DNA from: Saccharomycodes ludwigii
Lineage: Eukaryota; Ascomycota; Saccharomycetes; Saccharomycodales; Saccharomycodaceae
Reading direction: 5' to 3'
Length of the DNA stretch: 64,000 nt
Assembly: GCF_020623625.1 (NCBI RefSeq)
Contig: NC_060204.1
Location: forward strand, 1,280,501 to 1,344,500
The notes below the pieces were generated by a model that saw only the letters and a list, made by a program, of their open reading frames with translations, was not told the DNA's origin and did not search any database. A program made the position numbers and the translations under genes. This document shows positions 48,839 through 59,254 of the stretch, one piece after another (the first letter of the stretch is position 1; each line of letters opens with the position of its first letter).

Positions 48839-49120
48839 TTACACGCTTCTTGCTACTGGTCCGGTTGCTTCCGCTTTTAATACCTCTCGGATAGTTAAAT
48901 TATTAGCGTTACCAGAACTGTTATTACCATTTGTTTTCAATTGCCTTTTAATTGCATCCAACTCATCCAAAGAAGTTTGTAAAAGATGTTGCATATTTTT
49001 GACATCTGAATTATACTTGGAGGTTAATTTTTCAATTATTTTTCTTTTAAGTTGTTCTTTTTCTGATGTTTCATCTTTTTGATTTAGAACACTACTATTT
49101 AAATGTTCTTCCTTTGTCAT
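48839..49120 (-). CDS. NBL1: chromosomal passenger complex subunit Nbl1 (borealin-like)
   Basis: Nbl1 is the borealin-type subunit that bridges Sli15 (INCENP) and Bir1 (survivin) in the Aurora/Ipl1 complex. The 93-residue protein, from an ATG at 49120, has a hydrophilic start, a single long helix (about 20-62; SEKEQLKRKIIEKLTSKYNS then QHLLQTSLDELDAIKRQLK) and a conserved-looking TIREVLKAEATGP block near the end, as in the borealin N-terminal domain. S. cerevisiae NBL1 (YHR199C-A, about 73 residues) lies between AIM46 and RPN10; here it lies between MET5 and RPN10. No intron is needed. Similarity is weak and gene order carries much of the weight. Confidence 0.68.
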   Translation of the reverse strand: MTKEEHLNSSVLNQKDETSEKEQLKRKIIEKLTSKYNSDVKNMQHLLQTSLDELDAIKRQLKTNGNNSSGNANNLTIREVLKAEATGPVARSV

Positions 49121-49552
49121 TTATAAGTGATCGGATTCTTAATTGATTATGTATTTATACAATCTTTAAGTTGAGCATTATTTTTTTTTTTTTTTTTTTT
49201 TTTTTATTTTTTTATTTTATTTTCTTTTAGGATAACTTAATCGTATTTATTTTTTCCTTTTGTAAAATAAAACTTATATATAATTCCGGTTTTAAAAATA
49301 TACAATAATAATCTTATCACTGCTATCCGAGATCTATTCGGAATTATTCTTTTATTTTTTTTTTTTTTCAAGATTTTTTTTTTTTTTTTTTTTTTTTTGA
49401 GTTTTTTCTTGGTTAAACAAAAAATTTAAAAAAAAAAAAGGTGTTTTTGCCACCTTTAAAATATTTTGTTTCATATAAGCCTATAAATAACAATTACGTA
49501 AAGAAAGAATAAAACAATCAAAAAAGAGAAGAAATAAAAGAATTAGCAAAAA
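49121..49552. other. divergent promoter NBL1 / RPN10
   Basis: The gap holds T-runs at 49182-49205 and 49376-49398 and an exact PACE element near RPN10. No gene is seen. Confidence 0.55.
49446..49454 (-). promoter_or_regulatory. PACE element (Rpn4 site) upstream of RPN10
   Basis: TTTGCCACC on the + strand is GGTGGCAAA on the minus strand, the exact proteasome-associated control element bound by Rpn4. It lies 99 bases upstream of the RPN10 start, a usual distance for S. cerevisiae proteasome genes. Confidence 0.85.
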
Positions 49553-50368
49553 ATGGTTTTAGAAGCTACTGTTTTAATTCTTGATAATTCTGAATACTCA
49601 AGAAACGGCGATTTTGCACCTACAAGATATGAGGCACAGTTGGATGCCATTAGTTACATTTTTAGAGCTAAAAGAAATAGTAACCCAGAAAATACCTTAG
49701 CATTAATTTCATTGGCCGGTGATAATCCTCAAGTTTTATCTACTTTTACTTCAGAGCATGGTAAAATATTGTCAGGCCTAAATGAGACTAGTATAGAGGG
49801 TGAAATACATGTTGCGACCGCCCTTCAAATTGCTTCTCTAACTTTAAAACATCGTCAAAACAAAAATCAACACCAAAGAATCATATTATTCCTTTGTTCT
49901 CCAGTTATGAAGGAAAGTAGGGAGGATTTGATCAAATTGGCCAAAAAATTAAAAAAAAACAGTATCGCCGTTGATATAGTAAATTTCGGTGAAACTACTA
50001 CCAATACTTCTTTATTAGAGGAATTCAATGAGGCTGTTAATAACACTAATTCTTCTGAAGATAAAAGCACTTTGCTCACGTTGGCACCAGGACCTAAATT
50101 ATTATACGAACATATAGCTTCTTCTCCTATTATATTAGAAGATAGTTCCAACAGTAATGCAGATGGTATGACCATGGGTGGTGGTGGTGGTGGTGATGAT
50201 TTTATGGATTTTGGCGTAGATCCAAGTGTAGATCCAGAATTAGCCATGGCATTACGTATGTCTATGGAGGAAGAACAGGCACGACAAGAAAGATTAAGAC
50301 AGCAGCAACAACAAGAACAACAAGAAGAACCAAAGGAAGAACAAGGTAAAGATACAAAAAATTTATGA
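49553..50368 (+). CDS. RPN10: 26S proteasome ubiquitin receptor Rpn10
   Basis: Rpn10 sits between the proteasome lid and base and binds polyubiquitin. The 271 residues (about 268 in S. cerevisiae) contain an N-terminal VWA domain (about 1-190; MVLEATVLILDNSEYSRNGDF, RYEAQLDAISYIF, QRIILFLCSPV), a Gly-rich linker with GGGGGG near 207-212, and a ubiquitin-interacting motif DPELAMALRMSMEEEQAR (about 225-242), then a Gln/Glu-rich tail. YHR200W in S. cerevisiae. Confidence 0.97.
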   Translation: MVLEATVLILDNSEYSRNGDFAPTRYEAQLDAISYIFRAKRNSNPENTLALISLAGDNPQVLSTFTSEHGKILSGLNETSIEGEIHVATALQIASLTLKHRQNKNQHQRIILFLCSPVMKESREDLIKLAKKLKKNSIAVDIVNFGETTTNTSLLEEFNEAVNNTNSSEDKSTLLTLAPGPKLLYEHIASSPIILEDSSNSNADGMTMGGGGGGDDFMDFGVDPSVDPELAMALRMSMEEEQARQERLRQQQQQEQQEEPKEEQGKDTKNL

Positions 50369-50854
50369 TATATTAGTAACTTTTTTTTTTTTTCTTCTTC
50401 TTTCTCTTTTCTTTTCCCAATTTATTCAGTTTCTTTTAAATATTTATCTTTTATTATTAATATATATATATTATTATTATCTCTCAACTTTATTAATAGA
50501 TAAATAATCAATAGTAATTTATAAAGATTTGATTTTAAATTAATGTTCATTATTTTAGACTGTTATTTGTGTTTTGCATTTTCTTTTTGTTTATATTTCA
50601 GTGTATAATATCAAGTTTTTAGTTTACTACGTCATTTTTCCGCGAAAATAAAATTAATTATTTGTAAAATAAACATAGTTTTATGTACACAAAAACACAC
50701 ATAATAAAACCTTCCTTTGCTTGAAAAATTTGGTCAATTTACCACCAAAAACGTACTAGATAACTTTGCTATATGTCGTGTACTTAACTATATATATTAT
50801 AGCATCATTTTTATTCAATGACAGAAGATTAACCACCAACTCCAAATATAGTAA
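50369..50854. other. intergenic RPN10 to GAF-domain gene
   Basis: A 486-base gap with a TACGTCA element at 50628-50634 and CGCGAAA at 50641-50647 close together about 210 bases before the GAF gene. The rest is AT-rich without features. Confidence 0.5.
50628..50647. promoter_or_regulatory. CRE-like and SCB-like motifs upstream of the GAF gene
   Basis: TACGTCA (50628-50634) matches the Sko1/ATF half-site with flank, and CGCGAAA (50641-50647) matches the Swi4/Swi6 SCB consensus, inside TTTTTCCGCGAAAA. Two rare GC-containing motifs within 20 bases in an AT-rich gap are suggestive only. Confidence 0.35.
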
Positions 50855-52516
50855 ATGAATTTACCAAAACAAAGGATAGTCAACTCTAATAATTCAATCG
50901 CTGACAGAATAAATAATGTATTACCAGATAACTCGGACAAAAAAACTGGATCCTATAATCATAAAAGTAAACAACCTTTGCTTTTTTTGAATGGGAAAAG
51001 TCCATATATAAAAAATATAACTTTAACTAAGGCTCATTTTTTAGATAGTTATTCTAAGGCAAAGTGGAATTTATCTGAAGTTCCTTGTCCAGCAAGTTTC
51101 CAAGAAGCCAACATGATGGTTCCACCTGAAAGTTACCATGAAGAACAAAGATTAAAAACAGTAAGATTATACATGGACAAAATACAATGGAAGGATAATA
51201 ACTTTTTTAATAAAATTTTAGTCAAGACAATTAAACATTTTTTAGTTTCTGGCGCTTCAGTATCCCTAGTTGCACAAAAAGCCCAAATTATTAAACACAA
51301 AATCGGCTTAAATAATACTGAATGTGCTAGAGAAATATCTCTTGATGCACATACTATTTTATCAAAAGGATCCTTTGTTATTTCAAATACTGCGTCCGAT
51401 TGGAGGACGAAGGGCAACCCCTGCGTCAAGGGCTATCCATTTATTAAATTTTATGCAGGCATTCCTCTAGTGACTTCATTTGGGCACGTGATCGGAGTTT
51501 TGGCTATTTTTGACCAAAAACCTCATCCAGAATTAACAAAGGATAACGTTGGATATTTAACAATGCAAGCCAAAAAAATTATGACGCATTTATTAGACAA
51601 TAATCGGAGCAAATTAGATGGTAAAAAAATAGAGAACGAGGAAGCATTTGGAATGGACAAAGTGCTTGTTGCATCTGATGATAACAACAACAATATGCAT
51701 GATCTTATACTGCAAATTGGAAGAGCGACTTCCTTTAGAACAACTCTGGACGTAATTTTTGAAAAGGATGGTTCAGGAAGTTCCTATGTTCCTAATAAGC
51801 GTTTGAAGCTGGGTAAAACAAACTTGAATTTGAAAAAAATGTCACAACTAGGTTCACAAGAGTTGGCAAACCAGTTGCTTAAATATATTGATTTTAAAAT
51901 TGCCTCGCACAAATTTTGCCAGTATCTTGCCCAAAAATTTTTTTTCAATTTTGTTTGCGTAGCAGAAATCCGCATTATGCAACCAATGAAAATTAATGAG
52001 AAATATCTTCCAAATAATAAATACGCTTTCAATGCAGAAAATTTTGAATATAGAGATAAACTTATTGCAATTGACAACAAAACGATTAAAATTAGACTTC
52101 TAGGCTCTGCTGGCATTAATAATGCAGAACAAAAAGTTTTAGACGACAACGGATTATTTTATAGAGCATTTGATTCAGATTTTGGGATTTATTATCTTTC
52201 TTCATTGGGTTCAAAAACCAAATTTAAATCAGGACTTTTAATGCCATTTTCAAGAACTGCTAGAACCATAGTGAGAAACAATATTATGTCAAATAAAAAA
52301 GATAAAATACACAAAAGTAGAAATAATGACGGAAAATGCGAAAAAGAAAGTAGAGATGAAAGAGGAAATAGTATTGTTAGTGTAATGCTAAAATCAGGTG
52401 CCTATATGACTTGTTGTTTTTCATTTCAAGAAGAAAATGCTCCAAGAAGTGACGATGTCATTAGTGACATATTTGGCAATTGCTGTTTATTTAGAAACTT
52501 GTATAATGTTCGCTAA
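50855..52516 (+). CDS. GAF-domain protein of unknown function
   Basis: A 553-residue protein without a S. cerevisiae counterpart that I know of. The segment of about residues 85-255 has the fungal GAF pattern: a helix with YHEEQRLKTVRLYMDKI, a strand-rich core (GASVSLVAQKAQIIKHKIGL), CAREISLDAHTI, then GNPCVKGYPFIKFYAGIPLVTSFGHVIGVLAIFDQKPHPEL, the usual ligand-pocket and IG(V/T)L closing motif. The rest (about 260-553) has no recognisable domain, no membrane segment and no kinase or regulator domain. GAF domains bind small molecules or mediate dimerisation; the ligand here is unknown. It lies between RPN10 and IML1, codirectional with both. Confidence 0.72.
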   Translation: MNLPKQRIVNSNNSIADRINNVLPDNSDKKTGSYNHKSKQPLLFLNGKSPYIKNITLTKAHFLDSYSKAKWNLSEVPCPASFQEANMMVPPESYHEEQRLKTVRLYMDKIQWKDNNFFNKILVKTIKHFLVSGASVSLVAQKAQIIKHKIGLNNTECAREISLDAHTILSKGSFVISNTASDWRTKGNPCVKGYPFIKFYAGIPLVTSFGHVIGVLAIFDQKPHPELTKDNVGYLTMQAKKIMTHLLDNNRSKLDGKKIENEEAFGMDKVLVASDDNNNNMHDLILQIGRATSFRTTLDVIFEKDGSGSSYVPNKRLKLGKTNLNLKKMSQLGSQELANQLLKYIDFKIASHKFCQYLAQKFFFNFVCVAEIRIMQPMKINEKYLPNNKYAFNAENFEYRDKLIAIDNKTIKIRLLGSAGINNAEQKVLDDNGLFYRAFDSDFGIYYLSSLGSKTKFKSGLLMPFSRTARTIVRNNIMSNKKDKIHKSRNNDGKCEKESRDERGNSIVSVMLKSGAYMTCCFSFQEENAPRSDDVISDIFGNCCLFRNLYNVR

Positions 52517-52929
52517 GTACGTTAATTTATGAAGCATAGTAACATTACCAGGTACATTTAAACATTTATTGGTAAGCTTGTAATTATTATCTAGTTGTTA
52601 TTTCTAGCAAAAGGAGAGGATGATCACCAGCACTTTCTGAGGTATTTTTACCGACTTTACTACCAATAAATATATTAATGTACTTTTTACTTTTTTTTTT
52701 TTTTTTTTTTTTTCTTTGCTTGCAAAACTGTCCGTGAGTTATTCGGAAGTGACCACTTTAAGTATATAAATATATTTTTGAAAATCCTCCAACTTTTATT
52801 TTCTCTTCAAGCGAAAAAAAAATTAAAAAAAAAAAAAAAAAAAACGGAAACCAATACTGACCTTAGTAGACTGTTACTATCCAAAAGCTAAAAAAAAAAA
52901 CAAACAAACAGAAAAACAGCAAAAAAGAA
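52517..52929. other. intergenic GAF gene to IML1
   Basis: The gap has T and A runs (52692-52712, 52822-52842) and no gene or known site. Confidence 0.5.
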
Positions 52930-55900
52930 ATGAACAATAAAGATTACATTAGAGCTCAAATACTAAATAATAACTCTAATATAAATAGTGTTACTCCATC
53001 TAATGGTTCAATACAGTTTTCTCTCAATAAAAAAGGCGGTAACGACTTCAAGAATAATACTACCCCCATAAACCAAGGCACATTACTGATAAAAGATAAT
53101 ACTTTAACAATAGGCTCCAATTCTATTAGAAATGACAGTAACAATAAAAATGGACTTAGAATAAATAATAGACGATATCAGTTGAATACCTCGGGAATTA
53201 AATCAAAATTCCAAACCAATAAGAGAAGCAATATTACCAATCAAAAGATTACTGATAACACCACTGAGAAATTTATGTCTTCTAACATAGGATTTAATGT
53301 TACAAAGAATATTAATAACTTAACAAAGGTACCGCAAGATGGATATAATGCAGTGAAAATTAAAAAAAAGTCCTATCCATTTGAGCTATATTTCCACGAT
53401 AACAGATCATCTAAAGAACCATTTTTAATAGATATTTCTCAGCTACCCGGTGCTAAAGAAGGGGACTTAGCAGAACTGAAAACATACCACTCAAATTTAT
53501 TATCCAATCAACCATCATCAACTTCTGTTTCAGGAAATTTTAAGCCCAGGAAAATGCACCATAAAGTTGAAGATAAAAAGTTGTACTTTATTGTAAAAGA
53601 TTTCAATAACAATGGCACCGCTACTAATGAAAGGAAAAATAGCGTCCATGGCATCAATATTAAAAGTAACAACAGCATCAATAATACCACTGTTACTGGT
53701 AACAATAGCATATCGTTAAATAGAAGAACAAATAACCCAGCAGTATCTATAGCAACTGGGGAATTACAAAAAAAATTGGACCTACCAATTAAATCACGTG
53801 TTTGGATAAAATTGAAAAACAAAGAAACAACCCAGGCAGATCTAATAGAGTTGAATGTTAAGGATTGTCTTGTTAACAGAGGGGATATGTGGTTAATTTC
53901 CAACTCAATGGTTGACACCTGTGTTTACAGTGGACAAAAACTAACTTTTATAGACTCACTTCGGTTGGCGGCTACAGGCATATATAAAAATGGTAAAAAA
54001 ATTCTATCCGGGTATGTGGGAGACAAGACCAAAATTATTATTAGATCAGAGAGCGCAAAATTCACTTTCATTATTCAAATAACTGAGGAGATGTGGCATT
54101 TTGAACAAAATGGGGAAATTGTTTTCCACCAAGTGGTCAACTCTTTGTTTCCTATGATTTTCAAAAAATGGAAAAAAATCGATACACATCATAGTATCAC
54201 TATTATTCTTTCAGCAAATGTGGATTTATCTAACACGGATTTTAGAAGTTTAAAGCCAGGTGAACGACAAAAAAATTCAAAAGATTATTATCGTATTGTG
54301 GCGGATCAAGTTAGTATTGCCCACTGGGATAAAATCATGGAAACTCTAAGAATCGAGTTCATGAGATTTTCTAAAGATTTGCTAAACGTTGTTAAACCAG
54401 ACGGTACATCTAAAATTCAAGGAAGACTAAGCCAAACAGTTAAAACCAATATATTGGAATCTGTAAATCTTGCTTCTTGTTTACTTTTAGACCCATTCAG
54501 ACAAATAGACTTAAGACATACTACCACACACCTAATAATTATTAGTCCGGGTACAGGGTTATTTGACGTGGATTATGATTTGTTGCAATTAACATCAAAG
54601 AAGTTGTTGTCACTTGAGTTTACAATGGACATTATTTGTCTAACCCAACCACCACTCCATATTGTACCTTTATTTAGATATTTGGATTATTCGGGCGAGT
54701 TACACCATTGTATCCCAATATGGTTAAGCATTTCATTTTGGAGTGAAGTTTTAAAAAAGTACGGAAAATGGCATCCGAGGTGTAAGATTTATGATATCCA
54801 AATGATGGGTGTTACTGAAAACGAGCTTAAGGAAGAGATTACCATCAGCCCGCTAGTTCCATTTTCCAGTGTCAAATCATTAAATGAGTTTATTCATCAA
54901 TATGAAAAAAATGTTTTCACTGACCATTTATGTTTGGATAAAAAAAACAGAAATACATCTTTTTCATCTGATTTTCTGGAAACCTTTAATAATACCCATA
55001 GAATTAAGGAAGCAACTACTAATGGAGGGTGCAATTTTTTATGGCGGGAGCCCAAATCATCTGCCCCTGTTTTGAACGAGGTTGATACTTCTCAAATTTT
55101 TGCAGATATTCATACAGTTAGCGAAGCGCAGTATGAGGATACAGATACTCGTTTAAAACCTAAAATTTCAAAAGATTGTCCCTCCCTAGCAACAGATTCA
55201 TTAAAGTCTGCTTACAAAAATCAAAGTTACATGACATCTTTGACTCACAAAGTTGCTTCGAAAATATTGCCTGAATTTTTTTATCCCACAAATACTACGA
55301 AAAATCTGCCTGAAAAATTAACCAAAGGGACCGATAACCTTTCTTTAAATGTACATAAAGATAGTTTAGGTGAATATGATAACAACAGGGAATCTTTAAA
55401 AAAAAACTTTTCGTCGTTTAGTGGCAGGTCTTTGCTACATGATGCGGAATCTGTTGCGGAGTCAGGTGCTTCTAGAAGTAATTCTCTGATACAAGACAAA
55501 CTAACAGTGACAAAAAACCAGAAGAGGGTTCGGAAAATCACTGAAAATGATACATGTATTGAGATTGATAATGCTTCAATTCCATTTGATGAAGAACTGG
55601 CAGTTTCTTTAATACCGGCCAGGTGGAAAGATGTCTATCCTAAATTTGTACCTAAAAGTTATAGCAAATGGAAATCGTTCTCAACTCCGGCGGATTTGCC
55701 GGTTACGACATCCTTAATGCCAACCACCTCAGAATTCGAAGAATTATATGAATTGCGGAACCATTCGGTCACTTTAAACCCGGATCAAGAGATTTTAACC
55801 CCAACACCACTAGAACTTTTGAAAAAAATGATTTATGTCCGAATTCTATGCGGATTTCAAGTTTGCAAGGGGATTAAGACCCTCAAGATAGAAGCTTTGC

Positions 55901-57855
55901 AAGATTTAGCCAATCCAAACGTAAGTGCCGTTCTCAACGATGATGATTATATTGGTAAGAAATTTTATTTGCTTCTTGAAGATGAGATTCATAGATTATG
56001 TTGTGATGATACTGGTGTCATAAACATTCAAAGATACATAAGGAAAAAAACATTAAATACATTGGATAGATTAGGGAGTTACACATCGATGATTAAAACA
56101 AGATACGAAAACAGTTACCGAGCCATAAGCATCGACCCAATTAATTCTAAAAGAGAGAAAATGAATTGGAACCAAGTGGATCAGATATTAGCAGGATATG
56201 AAGATTCAGTTTTAGATAAAAACAAAAAAATGTTTAGGTCAAAATTTGTTATATTACCGGCATCTGTGCCTGCAAACACTTTTGGAATTTCTAGCAATGC
56301 AAAAAATGAAAAACTTACAGAAGAAGAACTTAGATTAGAAGGACTTACCAAACTGATTGCTGCTATACACAGATCTAGATTGAGATCTGATGAGGAAAGA
56401 AAGAATAAAAACTTGAGAAAAGAAGAAATATTGCCAGAAATATACTTTTACACGGGTCCTTTATTCCAGTTTATAAGTGGTCAAGCAGAGTTGTTCAAAA
56501 ACAACATGAAAGATTTAATAGTTTATGATGATTCTGACTCTTTTAACAAAAATACAAGCATTGATGTAATTTCCTATGAATTGCAGCATGGTAAAGATCA
56601 TTTGACTATGGTGAATAGAATTTGGCATTGGAAAAAGCATAAAAATTGTTTCGTTGGGTCTGCTCTTGTCAATTGGTTATTGGAGCATTTCACAGATATT
56701 GAAACACGAGAGGAGGCAGTTCTGTACGGACAAGAGCTAATGAACAAGGGGTTATTTGTGCATGTTTTAGATCGCCATGGCTTTTTGGATGGCCATTACT
56801 TTTATCAAATTTCGCCAAGCTTTGTTTGTGACGCTAGAGACGATACTATTACCACCGCCACCACCACCACCAATACTACTACTACCACGGCTAATAACAA
56901 CAACAACAATAATGCAGATTCTCCATTAACGTTATCTCAACATAGTTTAACAAGAAATAGAGATCGTTCAATTAGTATGAAGTCTGTAAACAGTAGCAAG
57001 TTTACGGCCGCCTTAAATATAATGACTTCTATTAAATCGCCTAGATATCATAATTCAGATGAAACTATTCTCTCACCTGATATAAATGAAGATATAATAA
57101 CTCCTGAGCCAAAACCTAACATTGTTTTAAGTTCTTCAGTGTACTTAGACCTAGATCCTTCCGGTCAATCTTCCAAAAAAGAAATATGCACAGTCCATTT
57201 TGATCGAGTCCATAACCCAGAACATTGTTATCATATTAGACTTGAATGGTTAACTGTTTCACCAAAGCTTATAGATAATTTGATTAATAGTTGGTCAAGG
57301 TTGTGTGAAAGATACGGTTTGAAATTAGTTGAAATACCTTGGATAGAATTGTGCGCTATACCTTCACAAAATCCATTTCACTCTTTTGTTGATATCAAAT
57401 TGGCTTTAAACCCGTGGTTTGACGAACATTTTAATAAGGATGCTATTTTATCAGAGAATAAGTTTTATTATCATATTTATTTACTAGGAATTTCTGGGTT
57501 TTTATTGGACAATAGGGCGTCTGCCTTTTTTCACGATAATGCACCATACGAAATAATGTATTCATGGGGTAAACCTCAATTTCGATTGGCTCAATATGTT
57601 CACAACACAGGTGCTTATATTGCTGAAATTAGAGAAAATGGAGATTTGTTTCTTGCACCAAACAATATTCATCTTTCTAGAGTCAATGTTAACAATTCGA
57701 TTGGAAACTTCCAAGGATCTACTTCTTCAGCAAAGTACTTTATTGATTCACAAAAAATTATGTTAGATTTCAAGAAAACGTGCTTAAATTATGATAAACT
57801 TTTACAGATTTTTACAGACGCCAAGAAGCAATTGGCTAACCAGCAAGAACTTTAA
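52930..57855 (+). CDS. IML1: SEACIT/GATOR1 subunit Iml1 (DEPDC5 homolog)
   Basis: Iml1 with Npr2 and Npr3 is the GATOR1-type GTPase-activating complex for Gtr1 at the vacuole, restraining TORC1 when amino acids are short. The 1641 residues (about 1584 in S. cerevisiae) begin with an Asn/Lys-rich tail (about 1-130), then the Iml1 N-terminal domain with FELYFHDNRSSKEPFLIDISQLPGA and SRVWIKLKN, a central region (TTTHLIIISPGTGLFDVDYDLL), a DEP domain at about 1225-1310 (VGSALVNWLLEHFTDIETREEA), an Asn/Thr low-complexity insert near 1315-1335, and a conserved C-terminal domain (NTGAYIAEIRENGDLFLAPNN). YJR138W in S. cerevisiae. Confidence 0.96.
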   Translation: MNNKDYIRAQILNNNSNINSVTPSNGSIQFSLNKKGGNDFKNNTTPINQGTLLIKDNTLTIGSNSIRNDSNNKNGLRINNRRYQLNTSGIKSKFQTNKRSNITNQKITDNTTEKFMSSNIGFNVTKNINNLTKVPQDGYNAVKIKKKSYPFELYFHDNRSSKEPFLIDISQLPGAKEGDLAELKTYHSNLLSNQPSSTSVSGNFKPRKMHHKVEDKKLYFIVKDFNNNGTATNERKNSVHGINIKSNNSINNTTVTGNNSISLNRRTNNPAVSIATGELQKKLDLPIKSRVWIKLKNKETTQADLIELNVKDCLVNRGDMWLISNSMVDTCVYSGQKLTFIDSLRLAATGIYKNGKKILSGYVGDKTKIIIRSESAKFTFIIQITEEMWHFEQNGEIVFHQVVNSLFPMIFKKWKKIDTHHSITIILSANVDLSNTDFRSLKPGERQKNSKDYYRIVADQVSIAHWDKIMETLRIEFMRFSKDLLNVVKPDGTSKIQGRLSQTVKTNILESVNLASCLLLDPFRQIDLRHTTTHLIIISPGTGLFDVDYDLLQLTSKKLLSLEFTMDIICLTQPPLHIVPLFRYLDYSGELHHCIPIWLSISFWSEVLKKYGKWHPRCKIYDIQMMGVTENELKEEITISPLVPFSSVKSLNEFIHQYEKNVFTDHLCLDKKNRNTSFSSDFLETFNNTHRIKEATTNGGCNFLWREPKSSAPVLNEVDTSQIFADIHTVSEAQYEDTDTRLKPKISKDCPSLATDSLKSAYKNQSYMTSLTHKVASKILPEFFYPTNTTKNLPEKLTKGTDNLSLNVHKDSLGEYDNNRESLKKNFSSFSGRSLLHDAESVAESGASRSNSLIQDKLTVTKNQKRVRKITENDTCIEIDNASIPFDEELAVSLIPARWKDVYPKFVPKSYSKWKSFSTPADLPVTTSLMPTTSEFEELYELRNHSVTLNPDQEILTPTPLELLKKMIYVRILCGFQVCKGIKTLKIEALQDLANPNVSAVLNDDDYIGKKFYLLLEDEIHRLCCDDTGVINIQRYIRKKTLNTLDRLGSYTSMIKTRYENSYRAISIDPINSKREKMNWNQVDQILAGYEDSVLDKNKKMFRSKFVILPASVPANTFGISSNAKNEKLTEEELRLEGLTKLIAAIHRSRLRSDEERKNKNLRKEEILPEIYFYTGPLFQFISGQAELFKNNMKDLIVYDDSDSFNKNTSIDVISYELQHGKDHLTMVNRIWHWKKHKNCFVGSALVNWLLEHFTDIETREEAVLYGQELMNKGLFVHVLDRHGFLDGHYFYQISPSFVCDARDDTITTATTTTNTTTTTANNNNNNNADSPLTLSQHSLTRNRDRSISMKSVNSSKFTAALNIMTSIKSPRYHNSDETILSPDINEDIITPEPKPNIVLSSSVYLDLDPSGQSSKKEICTVHFDRVHNPEHCYHIRLEWLTVSPKLIDNLINSWSRLCERYGLKLVEIPWIELCAIPSQNPFHSFVDIKLALNPWFDEHFNKDAILSENKFYYHIYLLGISGFLLDNRASAFFHDNAPYEIMYSWGKPQFRLAQYVHNTGAYIAEIRENGDLFLAPNNIHLSRVNVNNSIGNFQGSTSSAKYFIDSQKIMLDFKKTCLNYDKLLQIFTDAKKQLANQQEL

Positions 57856-58037
57856 TTAGTTGTTTGAGAGAAATAACGAAGCGACAGCTATTGCGTTGCG
57901 ATAGTATATGTTACTATGTTTATTGCTATTATTATTATTTTAAAAAAAAAAAAAAAAAAAATACGTTTTTCTATATAAGTAAACAAAAAACTATTTTTTT
58001 TTTTATTTATTTTTTATTTTTTATTTTTTATTTTTTT

Positions 58038-59120
58038 CTATACTCTTTCGGCGATCTTAATAACATCAGATAACACACCAGCAGCAGTAACTTCAGAACC
58101 GGCACCAGCACCTTGAATAACAACAGGGTTAGTATAACGTTTAGTTTTTATGGAAATAACGTTATCAGAGCCTTTTAAAGAAGCAAATGGGTGTGAAAAG
58201 TCGTATTTAGCAATACCAACGGAAACGGTTTTGCTTGGAATATCTACTTGACCAATAAATCTTAAAACCTTGTTTTCTAAAGCAGCTTCCTCCTTTAATT
58301 TTTTCAACTCAAAATCGTATTCAGGCAACTTTTCCAAAAACTCTGCAGAAGTAGAAACAGTTTCCAATGGTTTTGGAATTAAAGATTGAACTGGGAAAGA
58401 AGATGGTGATTCAACTTCCAAACCAGCGATTCTAGCCAAGATAGTAACTTTTCTGGCAACATCTAAACCATTCAAGTCATCTCTTGGATCAGGTTCAGTA
58501 TAACCCAATTTTTTGGCAACTTTAACGACGTCGGAAAAGTTGACAGTATTTGGTTTGACCGTAGAAAACTCGTTAAAGATATAAGACAAAGTACCTGAAA
58601 AAATACCCTCAATTTTTTCAACTTTATCACCGGTTTGAATTATTTCTTTCAAAAAATTGACAATTGGCAAACCAGCACCAACAGTAGCTTCATGATAAAC
58701 CAAACCATCAGTTGGTCTAAAAGTAAAAATCTCTTTCCACAAGGAAAGATTTGAAGAAAAGGCTTTTTTATTTGGTGTGGCAATGGAAATACCACTGGAA
58801 ACAAATTTTGGATAACTTTTAGCCAAATTTTCGTTTGAGGTATTATCAACCAAAATAGCTGGCAAAGGAGATTTTTTTAAAAATTCCAATAGTTCCTCGG
58901 TGGATAAACCTGAAGAGGCAGAACTTTCAATAGCAGATCTCCAAGTAGAAGCGGTTATTTCTAGGGGTTTGTAATCTTTAGAAATTAAAGAGGAACCTAA
59001 TTGACAAATAGCAATGATATTGTAGGTGATGTTAGACTTCATGGATAGAATTTGATCCAAGAAGGCAGCACCAACAACACCAGTACCAACAATAGCGACG
59101 TTAACAGTTTTAAAAGACAT
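58038..59120 (-). CDS. HOM6: homoserine dehydrogenase Hom6
   Basis: Hom6 reduces aspartate semialdehyde to homoserine, the branch point to threonine and methionine. The 360 residues (about 359 in S. cerevisiae) start with the Rossmann motif VAIVGTGVVGAAFL (8-21), then the signature AKKLGYTEPDPRDDLNGLDVARKV with active-site acidic and lysine residues, and end with the NAD(P)-side block VIQGAGAGSEVTAAGVLSDVIKIAERV. Codon use is strongly biased, fitting high expression. YJR139C lies beside IML1 and HIR3 there and here. Confidence 0.98.
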   Translation of the reverse strand: MSFKTVNVAIVGTGVVGAAFLDQILSMKSNITYNIIAICQLGSSLISKDYKPLEITASTWRSAIESSASSGLSTEELLEFLKKSPLPAILVDNTSNENLAKSYPKFVSSGISIATPNKKAFSSNLSLWKEIFTFRPTDGLVYHEATVGAGLPIVNFLKEIIQTGDKVEKIEGIFSGTLSYIFNEFSTVKPNTVNFSDVVKVAKKLGYTEPDPRDDLNGLDVARKVTILARIAGLEVESPSSFPVQSLIPKPLETVSTSAEFLEKLPEYDFELKKLKEEAALENKVLRFIGQVDIPSKTVSVGIAKYDFSHPFASLKGSDNVISIKTKRYTNPVVIQGAGAGSEVTAAGVLSDVIKIAERV

Positions 59121-59254
59121 TTCTCAAAGTTATACTTTTCTTTTTCGTAAAGAAGTTTTTAATTTTATTTTGTTTAATCTTTATTATATATATATATATA
59201 TATATACATTATTAGTATGTAGATAATAATAGAAGGTTAAAAAAAAAAGACAAT

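Noticed and set aside
48660-49082. Hydrophobic + strand frames after MET5
   Set aside because: Translation of the TTTA repeat and antisense of NBL1.
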